Numbered from the stretch's first letter, positions 1 to 6,914 are shown. The stretch: 9,367 nucleotides of DNA from Deltaproteobacteria bacterium (GCA_027297485.1 JAPUHZ010000452.1:1-9367); one strand, 5' to 3'. Notes: generated by a model not told the origin, from the sequence alone. Program-made: numbers and translations.

Positions 1-392
1 TGAAAAAGATTTTTGATCCGTATCGGGACTATTCACTCTTCATTCTACGGTTGTTTGTAGGCGTCGTTTTTCTCGTCTATGGTTTTAAGAAGCTTTTCAT
101 TGGCCTCGAAGGCTTTACCGGATTTCTGGAGCGGACGGGCGTTCCCTTGCCGGAAATCATGGCTCCCGTAACAGCCGCTGTTGAGTTTTTCGGTGGCTTG
201 GCCCTTATCCTCGGAACCGGCACGCGGATAGCCTCCCTTTTGCTTACCGCTGTGATGATCGTGGCGATGATCACTGTGACTATCCCGAGAGGATTTGCCG
301 GCGGCTACGACATCAACCTCGCCCTCCTCGGCGGCCTCCTTGCCCTTCTCCTTGCCGGTCCCGGAAAGCCCGCCGTAGGTGGTGACTTGTAG
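1..392 (+). CDS. DoxX family membrane protein (5' end one base outside window)
   Basis: The open frame runs from the first complete codon at base 3, and bases 1-2 (TG) are the tail of a likely ATG starting one base upstream, giving about 130 residues beginning M-K-K-I-F-D-P-Y. A TTG at base 51 also lies in frame, but starting there would remove most of the first membrane helix. Four hydrophobic helices are visible, and the conserved DoxX core is present: a Glu followed by FFGGLALILGTGTR, in the second helix and the loop after it. DoxX proteins are small four-helix inner-membrane proteins; some relatives are linked to thiosulfate oxidation or to redox stress complexes, but most are uncharacterised. 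The neighbouring genes give no functional clue. The family call is secure; the exact role is unknown. Confidence 0.85.
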   Translation, partial: KKIFDPYRDYSLFILRLFVGVVFLVYGFKKLFIGLEGFTGFLERTGVPLPEIMAPVTAAVEFFGGLALILGTGTRIASLLLTAVMIVAMITVTIPRGFAGGYDINLALLGGLLALLLAGPGKPAVGGDL

Positions 393-434
393 TAGTTTAG
401 GTCTACCTCCAACTCTGTTCCCGGTTCTCAAGAG

Positions 435-464
435 CTGACTCGGGCGATGGCCGATAGGTATACT
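435..464 (+). promoter_or_regulatory. possible sigma70-type promoter before the DUF4153 gene
   Basis: A TATACT hexamer (459-464, five of six consensus bases) lies 18 bases after CTGACT (435-440, four of six). It sits in the 138-base gap between the DoxX gene and the DUF4153 gene, about 66 bases before the latter's start. An 8-bp palindrome CACATGTG follows at 474-481. This is a consensus match only and could be chance. Confidence 0.3.
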
Positions 465-530
465 TAGCAGATCACATGTGCACGTCAGCCCAGTATGGAG
501 TCTTAAGTTGGGTCCAACGGAGGCACACCT

Positions 531-1475
531 TTGAAGTTTAGTAGAGAACAGACCCAGCGTTTGATTCTGGTTTCGATCGGCTTGGTTCAGGGATTCATTT
601 TTTGGGTAACATACGAGTTCTGGCCAGAAGATCCGCAGATTGAAGCCCTACTGGCTGCTCTCATCTCCTTTGTTTCGGTACGCGGCTTGATCTATCAATT
701 CGCCTGGACCGGTCGTGACAAGGTGCGACAATTTGTGGTGGGTGGCATCCTCTCCGCATTTTTTGCCTTAGTAACACTTTGGGTGTGGTGGCAGAGACCT
801 GGAGAGGGTGCCTTGTTTCAGGGCGATTCCTTTCGTCTCCCCACGCTTGCGGTAGCTTCGCTACTTTCACTGTATATCCTTCTACCCTTTATACAAATCT
901 TCCAGGAGAGCGGCCGGCCAATCTTCCCCTATTCTGAATTATTCTGTCATAGTTGGAACAATTTCTTCATTGCTGCCATCGGGTTTCTGTTCGCCGGTCT
1001 ATTTTGGGGATTGATCAGCCTATGGGTGGCCCTGTTTAACCTGGTAGGCATCTCTTTCTTCGAAGACGTTTTCTATTCTGCTCCCTTCGTGAGTATCAGT
1101 TTGCCGGCAATGTTTGGGTTCGGAATTGCTCTGGGAAAAGAGAACGGTGCAATTATTAATACGCTCAGGCGCATCACATTGGCAATTTTTCGATCTTTAT
1201 TACCACTGCTGGCTTTTGTTGGACTATTGTTTCTCGCCGCACTCCCTTTCACAGGACTTCAACCGCTTTGGGATACGAAATCTGCTTCCCCTCTACTCCT
1301 CAGCGTACTGCTTCTCACCATGCTTTTTATCAACTCAGTCTTCCAGGATGGAACTGGACCACGCCCGTACCCTGATTGGGTACGTCGCGGCGTTGAAGGA
1401 TTGCTACTGGTTATGCCGTTTTTTCAGGACTCACTTTCTATGCCATCGGTCTACGGATTGCCCAATATGGTTTGA
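531..1475 (+). CDS. DUF4153 membrane protein, N-terminal part (frameshifted)
   Basis: This frame encodes the N-terminal, membrane-embedded part of a DUF4153 protein, with roughly eight hydrophobic helices. The start is TTG at 531, preceded by GGAGG at 519-523 with a seven-base gap, so the non-ATG start is well supported. The conserved stretch around GPRPYPDWVRRGVEGLLLV is followed in family members by a further helix and a motif like GLRIAQYGLTPDR. Here the frame instead ends in twenty-odd unrelated residues. The expected sequence (T-F-Y-A-I-G-L-R-I-A-Q-Y-G-L-T-P-D-R) is present in the -1 frame from about base 1433 and runs into the next entry. The switch point is the run of six T at 1419-1424; restoring one T gives a single protein of about 581 residues, in line with the family as I recall it. 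The function of DUF4153 proteins is unknown. Confidence 0.8.
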   Translation: MKFSREQTQRLILVSIGLVQGFIFWVTYEFWPEDPQIEALLAALISFVSVRGLIYQFAWTGRDKVRQFVVGGILSAFFALVTLWVWWQRPGEGALFQGDSFRLPTLAVASLLSLYILLPFIQIFQESGRPIFPYSELFCHSWNNFFIAAIGFLFAGLFWGLISLWVALFNLVGISFFEDVFYSAPFVSISLPAMFGFGIALGKENGAIINTLRRITLAIFRSLLPLLAFVGLLFLAALPFTGLQPLWDTKSASPLLLSVLLLTMLFINSVFQDGTGPRPYPDWVRRGVEGLLLVMPFFQDSLSMPSVYGLPNMV

Positions 1476-2275
1476 CGCCCGATCGATTCTACGTCGTCCT
1501 TTTCGCTGTGGTTACCGGTCTGTACGGTCTCGGCTATGCTGTTAGTGCCATCAAGCAAAGTACTGTTTGGATGGCCTTGATGCGTCCGGTCAACATTGGT
1601 ATGTCCCTTCTGATAGCAATCATAGCATTGTTGGCTCATACACCAGTGTTGGATCCTCTTGGATGGAGTGCCCGGAACCAATACAGGCGACTCGTTCAGG
1701 AAAAGGTAGATGCCGAAGCTTTCGATTACGGTAGCATGCGGTTTCACTTGGGCCGTGCAGGATATGCGAGACTTCTGACGCTCGGGCAACTTGCGGATCA
1801 CCCCCAGGCAGAAATCATTCACAAACAGGTAGAAATGGTTCGTGAGGCAAAATCCTATAGTGCTTGGGAGAAGACTCGATCTCCTGTCATCACCGCTGAT
1901 CACCTAAACGTTTTCACCCCTTCCGGCCATTTGCCAGAGGGTTTGGTTGAAAAGCTAACATTTGATTTATATGGATACTTAATTAAGGGATGTATGGAGA
2001 AAAAAGATTGCGTGGTCTTCTCAATCAATCTGGACATGGATCAGGACTCGGAATACGCCTTCGTAACTTCAGGAAAGTGGTATGCGATTTTACTTTATGA
2101 CCGTGATGAAAACCTACAATGGCAGCGCGTAGGAAATTTCCGATTCAAAGGTGGCAAGCGACCTAATCGAGCGGCTTTTATTGAGGCGATAGAGCAGTCA
2201 AAAACAATTGTAATGCAACCTAGATACGGAGATTTACAGATCGCTAATTGGGTATTATATCTGGGCCAAGAATAG
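1472..2275 (+). CDS. DUF4153 protein, C-terminal part (continuation after frameshift)
   Basis: This is the second part of the protein that begins at 531. The TTG at 1472 overlaps the upstream TGA by three bases, but it is probably not a true start: the same frame stays open back through 1424 and encodes conserved family sequence. It holds two more hydrophobic helices, the DUF4153 hallmark around LDPLGWSARNQYRRL and FDYGSMRFHLGRAGYARL, and then a soluble C-terminal domain of about 160 residues. That domain contains a segment (DQDSEYAFVTSGKWYAILLYDRD, then WQRVGNF) like the extension seen in longer DUF4153 proteins. If the shift is real, the gene is broken or needs slippage to be read through; if it is a base-calling error, the gene is intact. 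The family call is solid, the role unknown. Confidence 0.8.
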   Translation: MTPDRFYVVLFAVVTGLYGLGYAVSAIKQSTVWMALMRPVNIGMSLLIAIIALLAHTPVLDPLGWSARNQYRRLVQEKVDAEAFDYGSMRFHLGRAGYARLLTLGQLADHPQAEIIHKQVEMVREAKSYSAWEKTRSPVITADHLNVFTPSGHLPEGLVEKLTFDLYGYLIKGCMEKKDCVVFSINLDMDQDSEYAFVTSGKWYAILLYDRDENLQWQRVGNFRFKGGKRPNRAAFIEAIEQSKTIVMQPRYGDLQIANWVLYLGQE

Positions 2276-2482
2276 ACACGAGAAAAAGGGCAAACCGCCA
2301 TCTCTAATCTTGCGATTTACTTGAACCTTCGACACGATAAGGGGCTAGCGGCGGTAGCTTTTAGGAATAGATTTGCTTGAGGGGGGGGAGATTAGTGCAC
2401 AGCAGTAATAAGTAATTAAGGGGCAGACCATGCAATCACACATTGCCGCAATAGATGTGCAGACCCCCTAAAGCGTTATCCG
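2276..2482. other. non-coding stretch between DUF4153 gene and PIN remnant
   Basis: I find no credible gene here. The stretch contains a run of eight G (2381-2388), AT-rich sequence around 2400-2420, and the short palindromic element listed separately at 2416-2472. No convincing terminator follows the DUF4153 stop codon. Confidence 0.5.
2416..2472. repeat. short palindromic element with near-perfect terminal inverted repeats
   Basis: The ends TTAAGGGG (2416-2423) and CCCCCTAA (2465-2472) are inverted repeats matching at seven of eight positions. Inside them GCAGACC occurs as a direct repeat (2423-2429 and 2459-2465). The middle, around CACATTG..CAAT..ATGTG, can fold imperfectly. The shape resembles REP-like or miniature mobile elements, which are often dispersed in several copies. 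Only one copy lies in this window, so that identity is an inference. Confidence 0.4.
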
Positions 2483-2707
2483 CTAAGGCAGAAAAAGACC
2501 ACCCTGCATTAGGTTTTCAAGGCCGAATTTCTTCACAGAAAATTCCTCCACGGTTTGAATGTTAATCCCTGCGGTTCTCTCGGTCTTATTGAAGTGACGG
2601 CCGAAATGCTTCTCATTTCCCGTAAGGAGATGGGTTGCCCTACCTGCAACTGCGGCAGCGAAGATAACCAGACCCTTCGGTGAAGATTGAAGGGGTGTTG
2701 TTTTCAG
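2483..2707 (-). pseudogene. C-terminal remnant of a PIN-domain toxin
   Basis: On the minus strand a frame ending in TAG at 2483-2485 encodes about 75 residues resembling the last half of a PIN domain: SSPKGLVIFAAAVAGRATHL, then LLTGNEKHFGRHF, then INIQTVEEF. The pattern of a helix, then a-T-H-L-L-T-G and a charged pair before HFG, then a final strand and EEF is typical of PIN ribonucleases of toxin-antitoxin systems. The N-terminal half with the first catalytic aspartates is absent: reading upstream, the frame runs into the 3' end of hicB and has no ATG there. It is therefore a truncated relic, probably inactive. Its position next to hicAB suggests repeated gain and decay of toxin-antitoxin genes here. 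The family call rests on motif recognition only. Confidence 0.6.
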
Positions 2708-3030
2708 GAGGCGAGCTTGAGGGCAACGAGGCGGTTTAAAGAGACCCTCTGGGTTTTGGCCTCGAAGTCCAATTCCCGATGGAGATCCGGCGGGACGCGC
2801 ACGAGAAACTTCCCACTATAGCCCCGCTGGTCAATAGGCCGCGGGATTTCCCGTTTTTCCTTTTTGGCGACTTCCATCCACAAGCGGGTTGCTTTTTTAG
2901 CCTCCTTGATAGCGGCCTCGGGGGTCGAGCCGTCGGCCATGCACCCAGGAAGCTCAGGGACCTCTGCAATATAGGAGGAATCTTCATTGCTCCAGCGAAT
3001 CACAATCCGATAGGGGAAAGGCACAGCCAT
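2704..3030 (-). CDS. hicB: HicB-family antitoxin
   Basis: This 108-residue protein has the HicB N-terminal domain (residues about 5-65: YRIVIRWSNEDSSYIAEVPE, then LPGCMADG, T-x-EAAIKEAKKA). A short C-terminal segment follows (about 73-108: GKFLVRVPPDLHRELDFEAK, then SLNRLVALKL) that fits a ribbon-helix-helix DNA-binding domain. HicB antitoxins bind and block the HicA RNase, and through the C-terminal domain repress their own operon. The ATG at 3030 is preceded by AAAGGAGAA inside the end of hicA, a strong ribosome binding site. Only two bases separate the two genes, so they are surely co-transcribed and translated in sequence. The protein looks full length and intact, although its end touches the decayed PIN remnant. 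Confidence 0.92.
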   Translation of the reverse strand: MAVPFPYRIVIRWSNEDSSYIAEVPELPGCMADGSTPEAAIKEAKKATRLWMEVAKKEKREIPRPIDQRGYSGKFLVRVPPDLHRELDFEAKTQRVSLNRLVALKLAS

Positions 3031-3032
3031 AG

Positions 3033-3275
3033 TTACTTCTCCTTTAACAGACCGTATTTGTCGATTAGACTTACAACCTGCCGTACCTGATAAGGTTTAG
3101 CCATCTTGCCCTTTGGCTGGATATTGGTGATCTCAACGATCCCTTTCCGAGTATAGACATGATGGCTGCCACGAACCCGCTTGAGCCTAAAGCCAGCCAA
3201 ATCCACTAATCGCTGAATTTCCTTGAAGCTAAGAGACTGCGGATTGTTGCGCGCCCGCTCAACGAGCCCGTCCAT
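3033..3275 (-). CDS. hicA: HicA-family mRNA interferase toxin
   Basis: This is an 80-residue protein of the HicA/YcfA family, whose members fold like double-stranded RNA-binding domains and cut mRNA and tmRNA when free of HicB. The family signature is clear: SLSFKEIQRLVDLAGFRLKR, then VRGSHHVY, where His38 of the G-S-H motif is the expected catalytic residue, then a strand and KPYQVRQVVSLIDKYGL. The length matches the extended subgroup whose N-terminus resembles M-x-x-L-x-E-x-A-R-N-N-P, which supports the ATG at 3275. No clear ribosome binding site precedes it. The order toxin then antitoxin is the usual one for hicAB. All conserved residues I can check are present, so the toxin is probably active. 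Confidence 0.93.
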   Translation of the reverse strand: MDGLVERARNNPQSLSFKEIQRLVDLAGFRLKRVRGSHHVYTRKGIVEITNIQPKGKMAKPYQVRQVVSLIDKYGLLKEK

Positions 3276-3285
3276 CTACGAATAG

Positions 3286-3299
3286 TATCATTAATGATA
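3286..3299. promoter_or_regulatory. 14-bp palindrome upstream of hicA, probable HicB operator
   Basis: TATCATTAATGATA is a perfect 14-bp palindrome lying ten bases upstream of the hicA start codon, where the promoter core would be. HicB proteins with a ribbon-helix-helix C-terminus are known to repress their operon by binding inverted repeats at the promoter. Assigning this site to HicB is an inference from position and symmetry. Confidence 0.6.
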
Positions 3300-3738
3300 T
3301 TTCCCTGCAAGACCAGTTTTGGCTGCCGATTTACCCGAAGGGTCGCAGTGTGCAAATACCAGTTCCCAGGACCTTGTTAGAGGTCGGCAATGCCATAACG
3401 CCGGAGCCCGATTCCAAGGTAAATTCTGTCGAGCGCTAGTTGGAAAGGCCAAGCGATTCAGGCTTCAGGTGGACGTGGTAAAGCTACTGTGGAAAGAAGC
3501 TCGAACGCTAGCACAACTTCTTCGATTTTGCAGGGAGCAACTCACCAGTCGATGCCATGCTCCCGAGCCCTCTTCTCCCCGTAGTCTTGAAGATTTTTCA
3601 ACGTCACGTTTTGGTGGTACGCATGAATTACGTGGAGCCATGGGAGTTATGTGCCACTTACCTTGAAGGTGATCATCGCCTGTGTTACGTTGCTGAGCAC
3701 GGTTTAGATTCTCGACTTCCTTTGCGATTCATGTACTT
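3300..3738. other. about 440 bases with no credible gene
   Basis: Two plus-strand open frames cross this stretch (from 3319 and from 3557), but their translations are rich in Cys, Arg and Ser, have no recognisable motif and overlap each other, so I reject them. On the minus strand a short frame from about 3609 to 3546 reads VTLKNLQDYGEKRAREHGID, then Trp and a stop. It looks more protein-like than its surroundings and might be a relic of another small antitoxin-type gene, but I cannot place it. The promoter of the downstream operon should lie in the last part, yet I see no convincing match. Confidence 0.4.
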
Positions 3739-4749
3739 ATGTCCGATACGTTCCAGCCGCGCCTGGTCAATAATTTGTTTGATGATCCGGCCGTCTTCGT
3801 GGCCTTTCGCTACCAGAGACGTGCACTTCTCTTTGACCTCGGGAGAATCGACAGCTTAAGTCTGCGGGAGCTGCATAAGATTACCGATATCTTTGTCTCC
3901 CACACACATATAGATCATTTCATCGGCTTCGATCACCTGCTTCGCTCATCTCTCAGCAGGGAGGGTGAGATCCGGTTGTTTGGTCCAAAAGGGATCACCG
4001 ACAATGTCAGGGGAAAGCTGGCGGGCTACACGTGGAATCTAATTCAGGATTACCCTTTAACCATCGCTGTCCACGAGGTGGATGGGGAACGGCGAAAAAT
4101 TACTTATTTTTCTGCGTCCAATCTATTCCGCCCCGAGAGGGAAACCCTTGTGCCTTTTGAAGGTGTGCTCCTAGATGAGTCCTCCTTTACTGTTCAGGCG
4201 GCGATTTTAGATCACCGGATTCCCTGCTTGGCATTCAGTTTAAAAGAAAAAAGTCGACTCAATATTAGACAAGACCACATGGAGAAGATGGGGTTGGAAA
4301 GCGGTCCCTGGCTGGATGAGTTAAAGAGGATGCTGAGGGAAAAAGCGCCCGAGATGACACGACTGGAAATACCGGTAAAAAATAGCAGGGGAAAAAGAAA
4401 CCTATCGCTGAAAGAGTGGCACGAGACATTGATCGTTGAGACCGAGGGACAAAAGGTCACTTACGTCGTCGATAGCCTTTTCAGTCCGAGCAACGTGGAG
4501 CAGATCCTCTCCCTCGCCAAGGAAGCAGACCTGTTCTACTGCGAGGCGGCCTTTTCCGAGGCGGACGAAGCTAGGGCAAGGGACCGGTACCATCTTACCG
4601 CTTCGCAAGCAGGCACCCTTGCGCGTATGGCACAGGTGAAACGTCTCATCCCCTTTCACTTTTCCCAGCGCTATGAGCGGGAGCCAAATCGGCTTTTGGA
4701 AGAGGCGATGGAGGCATTTGCTAAGGACAAAATAGCAAAATTATGCTAG
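3739..4749 (+). CDS. RNase Z-like metallo-beta-lactamase-fold hydrolase
   Basis: This 336-residue protein has the full metal-binding set of the metallo-beta-lactamase fold arranged as in RNase Z. There is S-H-T-H-I-D-H at residues 54-60 (H55, H57, D59, H60), His159 in LDHRIPCLAF, Asp245 in YVVDSLF, His285 in HLTASQAG and His307 in FHFSQRY. The last motif (H-F-S-x-R-Y) and the H-x-T-x-x-Q-A-G element are characteristic of tRNA 3'-end endonuclease (RNase Z/ElaC) relatives. The likely role is processing of RNA or another phosphodiester substrate in the cytoplasm. The ATG at 3739 matches the expected N-terminus (TFQPRLVNNLFDDP) but lacks a clear ribosome binding site. The next gene starts 13 bases after its stop. 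The insert between the first and second metal motifs is longer than in ElaC, so the substrate may differ. Confidence 0.85.
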   Translation: MSDTFQPRLVNNLFDDPAVFVAFRYQRRALLFDLGRIDSLSLRELHKITDIFVSHTHIDHFIGFDHLLRSSLSREGEIRLFGPKGITDNVRGKLAGYTWNLIQDYPLTIAVHEVDGERRKITYFSASNLFRPERETLVPFEGVLLDESSFTVQAAILDHRIPCLAFSLKEKSRLNIRQDHMEKMGLESGPWLDELKRMLREKAPEMTRLEIPVKNSRGKRNLSLKEWHETLIVETEGQKVTYVVDSLFSPSNVEQILSLAKEADLFYCEAAFSEADEARARDRYHLTASQAGTLARMAQVKRLIPFHFSQRYEREPNRLLEEAMEAFAKDKIAKLC

Positions 4750-4762
4750 GATAAGTTTTTGT

Positions 4763-5539
4763 ATGAGGAAGAGAGGTCTTAAAACCATACGGATTCTGGC
4801 GGCTTTTCTCCTTGCTTTGATCTTCTTTGGTGATGCCGCTGCGGATATCCCAAGCGCAGCCCGGCGTGAGGCGGCCCGGTTGGAAAGGCTGGCCATCAAT
4901 GTGTGGGAAGGGATGCTCGATGACGTGAGCTTTGGTTATTCGATCGATCAGAGGACACGACTAGGCGTTTTTAATTTTGTGAACGGTACACGCTATTTAA
5001 AGCAGAAGGCAGAGAGTAGACGAACTCAACCTAAAGAGCTTAGTGAGGTTGTGGGTCTTCTGCTGCTCCAATCCCAAACCGTGGACCGTTCGCTTCGTTT
5101 CGGCAAGAAGAGAAGGGCCCTTCTGCGCGATTGGGAAGAGGCAAAAGCCAGCCTTGTTTCTTTGGACCGCCTTCTTCATCACGATCGAGAACCCTTTGCG
5201 AGGCGGAGAGATGCCCCTCGTGCCCGAGAGAATATCAATGACCTGAGCATAGAGATCAAGAAGGTCAGCCATTCGGGGAATATCTTCAAAAACAAGTACC
5301 GCATCCGCGGGGTGATCTCCGGTCGCAATATCGTCTCCGCCGGAATTTATTACAAAGAGAGGTTGCTCAAATCAGTTTCAGTTCGTCTGCATGAACGGCG
5401 TTTCACTGAAAATCCCTTTAAGCTCAGCATGGAGGCCCCCGGGGGCGATGCCATTTTACGCGTCATTGACAACCGTGGATTTGTTTTAGAAGAGCCCATC
5501 GATTTTCCTGCTGGGGGACTTTTCCCCGGCTTCAAATAA
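4763..5539 (+). CDS. exported protein of unknown function
   Basis: I do not recognise the family of this 258-residue protein. Residues 1-28 form a clear signal peptide: a basic start (MRKRGLK), a hydrophobic core (ILAAFLLALIFFG) and a likely signal peptidase I site after A-D-A-A-A. Residues about 30-150 look mainly helical and charged. The rest (about 155-258) looks strand-rich (IEIKKVSHSGNIFKNKYRIR, then LRVIDNRGFVLEEPIDFPAG) and may be a small beta-sandwich. No Cys follows the signal peptide, so it is not a lipoprotein; it is probably periplasmic. An AGGA at 4748-4751 overlapping the end of the upstream gene serves as ribosome binding site. The 13-base gap to the RNase Z-like gene and the 20-base gap to the transporter gene suggest one operon. 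Confidence 0.75.
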   Translation: MRKRGLKTIRILAAFLLALIFFGDAAADIPSAARREAARLERLAINVWEGMLDDVSFGYSIDQRTRLGVFNFVNGTRYLKQKAESRRTQPKELSEVVGLLLLQSQTVDRSLRFGKKRRALLRDWEEAKASLVSLDRLLHHDREPFARRRDAPRARENINDLSIEIKKVSHSGNIFKNKYRIRGVISGRNIVSAGIYYKERLLKSVSVRLHERRFTENPFKLSMEAPGGDAILRVIDNRGFVLEEPIDFPAGGLFPGFK

Positions 5540-5559
5540 CCGCCTCTTTCTCAAAAACC

Positions 5560-6453
5560 ATGCCTGTGAATTTGCAGATGGGGATATTCTATGCCCTTGT
5601 GTCGGGTACACTCTGGGGAATCGGCCCACTTTTTCTGAAAAGGGGGTTGACGCTCGCGAATGTGAGCACAGCCACTCTCACTCAGCAGTATGTTGCTGTC
5701 ATCACTCTGATTGTGATCGCTGTTTCTCGGGGAGAAGTCTTTCATCTTGTGGATATTCCCACCAAGGCCTTATGGGCTTTTGTTGCCGCAGGGGCGGTGG
5801 GGGCGAGCTTCGGCAAGATCTTCTACTACAAGGGCATCGATAAAATTGGAGCTTCAAAATCAACCTCGGTTAAGAACATCTCTCCGATTCTCACTACCGC
5901 CTTAGCCATGATCCTCCTGGGTGAGGAGTTGACCCTTCCCATCGCTGTTGGCGTTGCACTGATCGTTGCCGGCATCCTGGTGCTTACCTGGACTCAGGCC
6001 AAGGGAGAGAAAAGATCAAACCGCGTCAGCTATTTCTTCTACCCCCTTATGGCGGCGATGTGTTTCGCCATCAATCCAATTTTTAAAAAGATAGGGGTGA
6101 GCGAGTCCAGCTTCCCAATTCTCGGCGCTCTTATCACCCAGTGCACAGGCCTGATTATGATGCTTACCGCAGGCCGCTTTCTCAAGATCAAACCAAAATG
6201 GGAGAGGGTCCCGACGAAAAGCCTGCTCTATTTCACTCTTGGAGGCATTACCGAAGCCTTAGGCTCCCTATTTACCTACTATGCGTTGACTTATGCCCCC
6301 GCGGTGCTCGTCTCGCCGATCTGGCGTGTCTCGCCTCTCGTAACGTTCATTCTTGCCCGTTTTACTTTGAGGGGGATCGAGGTGGTTACGCTGAGAGATG
6401 GCGTGGCCGCAATCTTTATCGTTGCCGGAGTCTTTGTTCTTAGCCTGGGGTGA
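5560..6453 (+). CDS. EamA/DMT-family transporter
   Basis: This 297-residue inner-membrane protein has ten predicted hydrophobic helices in two repeated EamA halves (residues about 5-142 and 155-297). Typical elements are GTLWGIGPLFLKRG at the first helix, an I-L-T-T-A-L-A-M-I-L-L-G-E-E segment at the end of the first half and the matching P-I-W-R-V-S-P-L-V-T-F in the second. Drug/metabolite transporters of this type move small metabolites such as amino acids or nucleotides, usually outward; the substrate cannot be read from sequence. The ATG at 5560 lacks a good ribosome binding site, and in-frame GTG 5566 and ATG 5578 are possible alternatives. The gene closes a likely three-gene run and overlaps the convergent gene by 14 bases. 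Confidence 0.88.
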   Translation: MPVNLQMGIFYALVSGTLWGIGPLFLKRGLTLANVSTATLTQQYVAVITLIVIAVSRGEVFHLVDIPTKALWAFVAAGAVGASFGKIFYYKGIDKIGASKSTSVKNISPILTTALAMILLGEELTLPIAVGVALIVAGILVLTWTQAKGEKRSNRVSYFFYPLMAAMCFAINPIFKKIGVSESSFPILGALITQCTGLIMMLTAGRFLKIKPKWERVPTKSLLYFTLGGITEALGSLFTYYALTYAPAVLVSPIWRVSPLVTFILARFTLRGIEVVTLRDGVAAIFIVAGVFVLSLG

Positions 6454-6787
6454 TGGACATCGGATGGGGAGGTTTCTGCGGGGTCATTTCAAACACCACA
6501 CGATCTAAGAGCGCAGGCGAGTCGCGTAAGGTAAGCACACGCCCACGGAGATGCTTATCAGTTACTTGCCGTGCCCGACAGGGGAAGCGCTCGCTTCCCA
6601 CCTTTATCTCCACGGTAGGATTCTTGATCATATTCAAGCACCAGTGTTTGTTTTGGACCCCTGCTGATGAAGCGTAAAACCTACTATCGAGATAGACAAG
6701 CCTGAGTTCCACTGTGCGGGGTATGCCCGTGTGCCGGCCGGTGGTCGTCAACTCACCTACAAAGACAGATTCATTTTGAAGTTTCAT
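6440..6787 (-). CDS. DUF385 (deazaflavin/flavin-dependent nitroreductase-like) protein
   Basis: This 115-residue protein has the split-barrel signature of the deazaflavin-dependent nitroreductase (DUF385) family: LTTTGRHTGIPRTVELRLVY at residues 13-32, then Trp49 followed by L-N-M-I-K-N-P-T-V-E-I-K-V-G. Members bind F420 or a flavin and reduce quinones, nitro compounds or similar acceptors in the cytoplasm. It is near the short end of the family range but looks complete. The ATG at 6787 fits the family start. Its 3' end overlaps the convergent transporter gene, and it is divergent from the heme-oxygenase-fold gene, so both could be controlled from the shared 127-base gap. Whether this organism makes F420 is not shown here. 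Confidence 0.82.
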   Translation of the reverse strand: MKLQNESVFVGELTTTGRHTGIPRTVELRLVYLDSRFYASSAGVQNKHWCLNMIKNPTVEIKVGSERFPCRARQVTDKHLRGRVLTLRDSPALLDRVVFEMTPQKPPHPMSITPG

Positions 6788-6857
6788 TAGTCTGCCGAAG
6801 ATCTTCTATCGGTAACGGAAGGGCTCGTCAACCGCCATGCAAATTTTGAGCGCAGGC

Positions 6858-6891
6858 TTGACTCTTTTGCCAAGGCAGGGATAAGCTTGGC
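6858..6891 (+). promoter_or_regulatory. possible promoter with overlapping inverted repeat before the heme-oxygenase-fold gene
   Basis: TTGACT (6858-6863) is followed after 16 bases by GATAAG (6880-6885), a moderate sigma70-like pair. An inverted repeat GCCAAG (6869-6874) / CTTGGC (6886-6891) with an 11-base centre spans the -10 region and could be a repressor site. Both lie in the divergent gap upstream of 6915. Support is by position and consensus only. Confidence 0.35.
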
Positions 6892-6914
6892 GAAATTCTG
6901 AGGAAAAAACAACT

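Noticed and set aside
45..431. Minus-strand open frame of 128 residues opposite the DoxX gene
   Set aside because: It is rich in Lys, His and Gly with no motif, and lies fully opposite a well-supported membrane protein gene.
1114..1903. Additional frames on both strands over the DUF4153 gene
   Set aside because: Their translations show no family motifs; the conserved protein is explained by the two plus-strand parts alone.
2344..2362. GCTA-N7-TAGC followed by TTTT after the DUF4153 gene
   Set aside because: The four-pair stem is too weak and lies about 70 bases after the stop codon.
3370..3410. GTTAGAG followed by a TAACG motif, resembling integron recombination-site cores
   Set aside because: The core bases do not fit the consensus and no matching partner core or foldable arms could be found.
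3319..3859. Two plus-strand open frames of 115 and 100 residues
   Set aside because: They overlap each other and the RNase Z-like gene, have unlikely composition and no recognisable domain.
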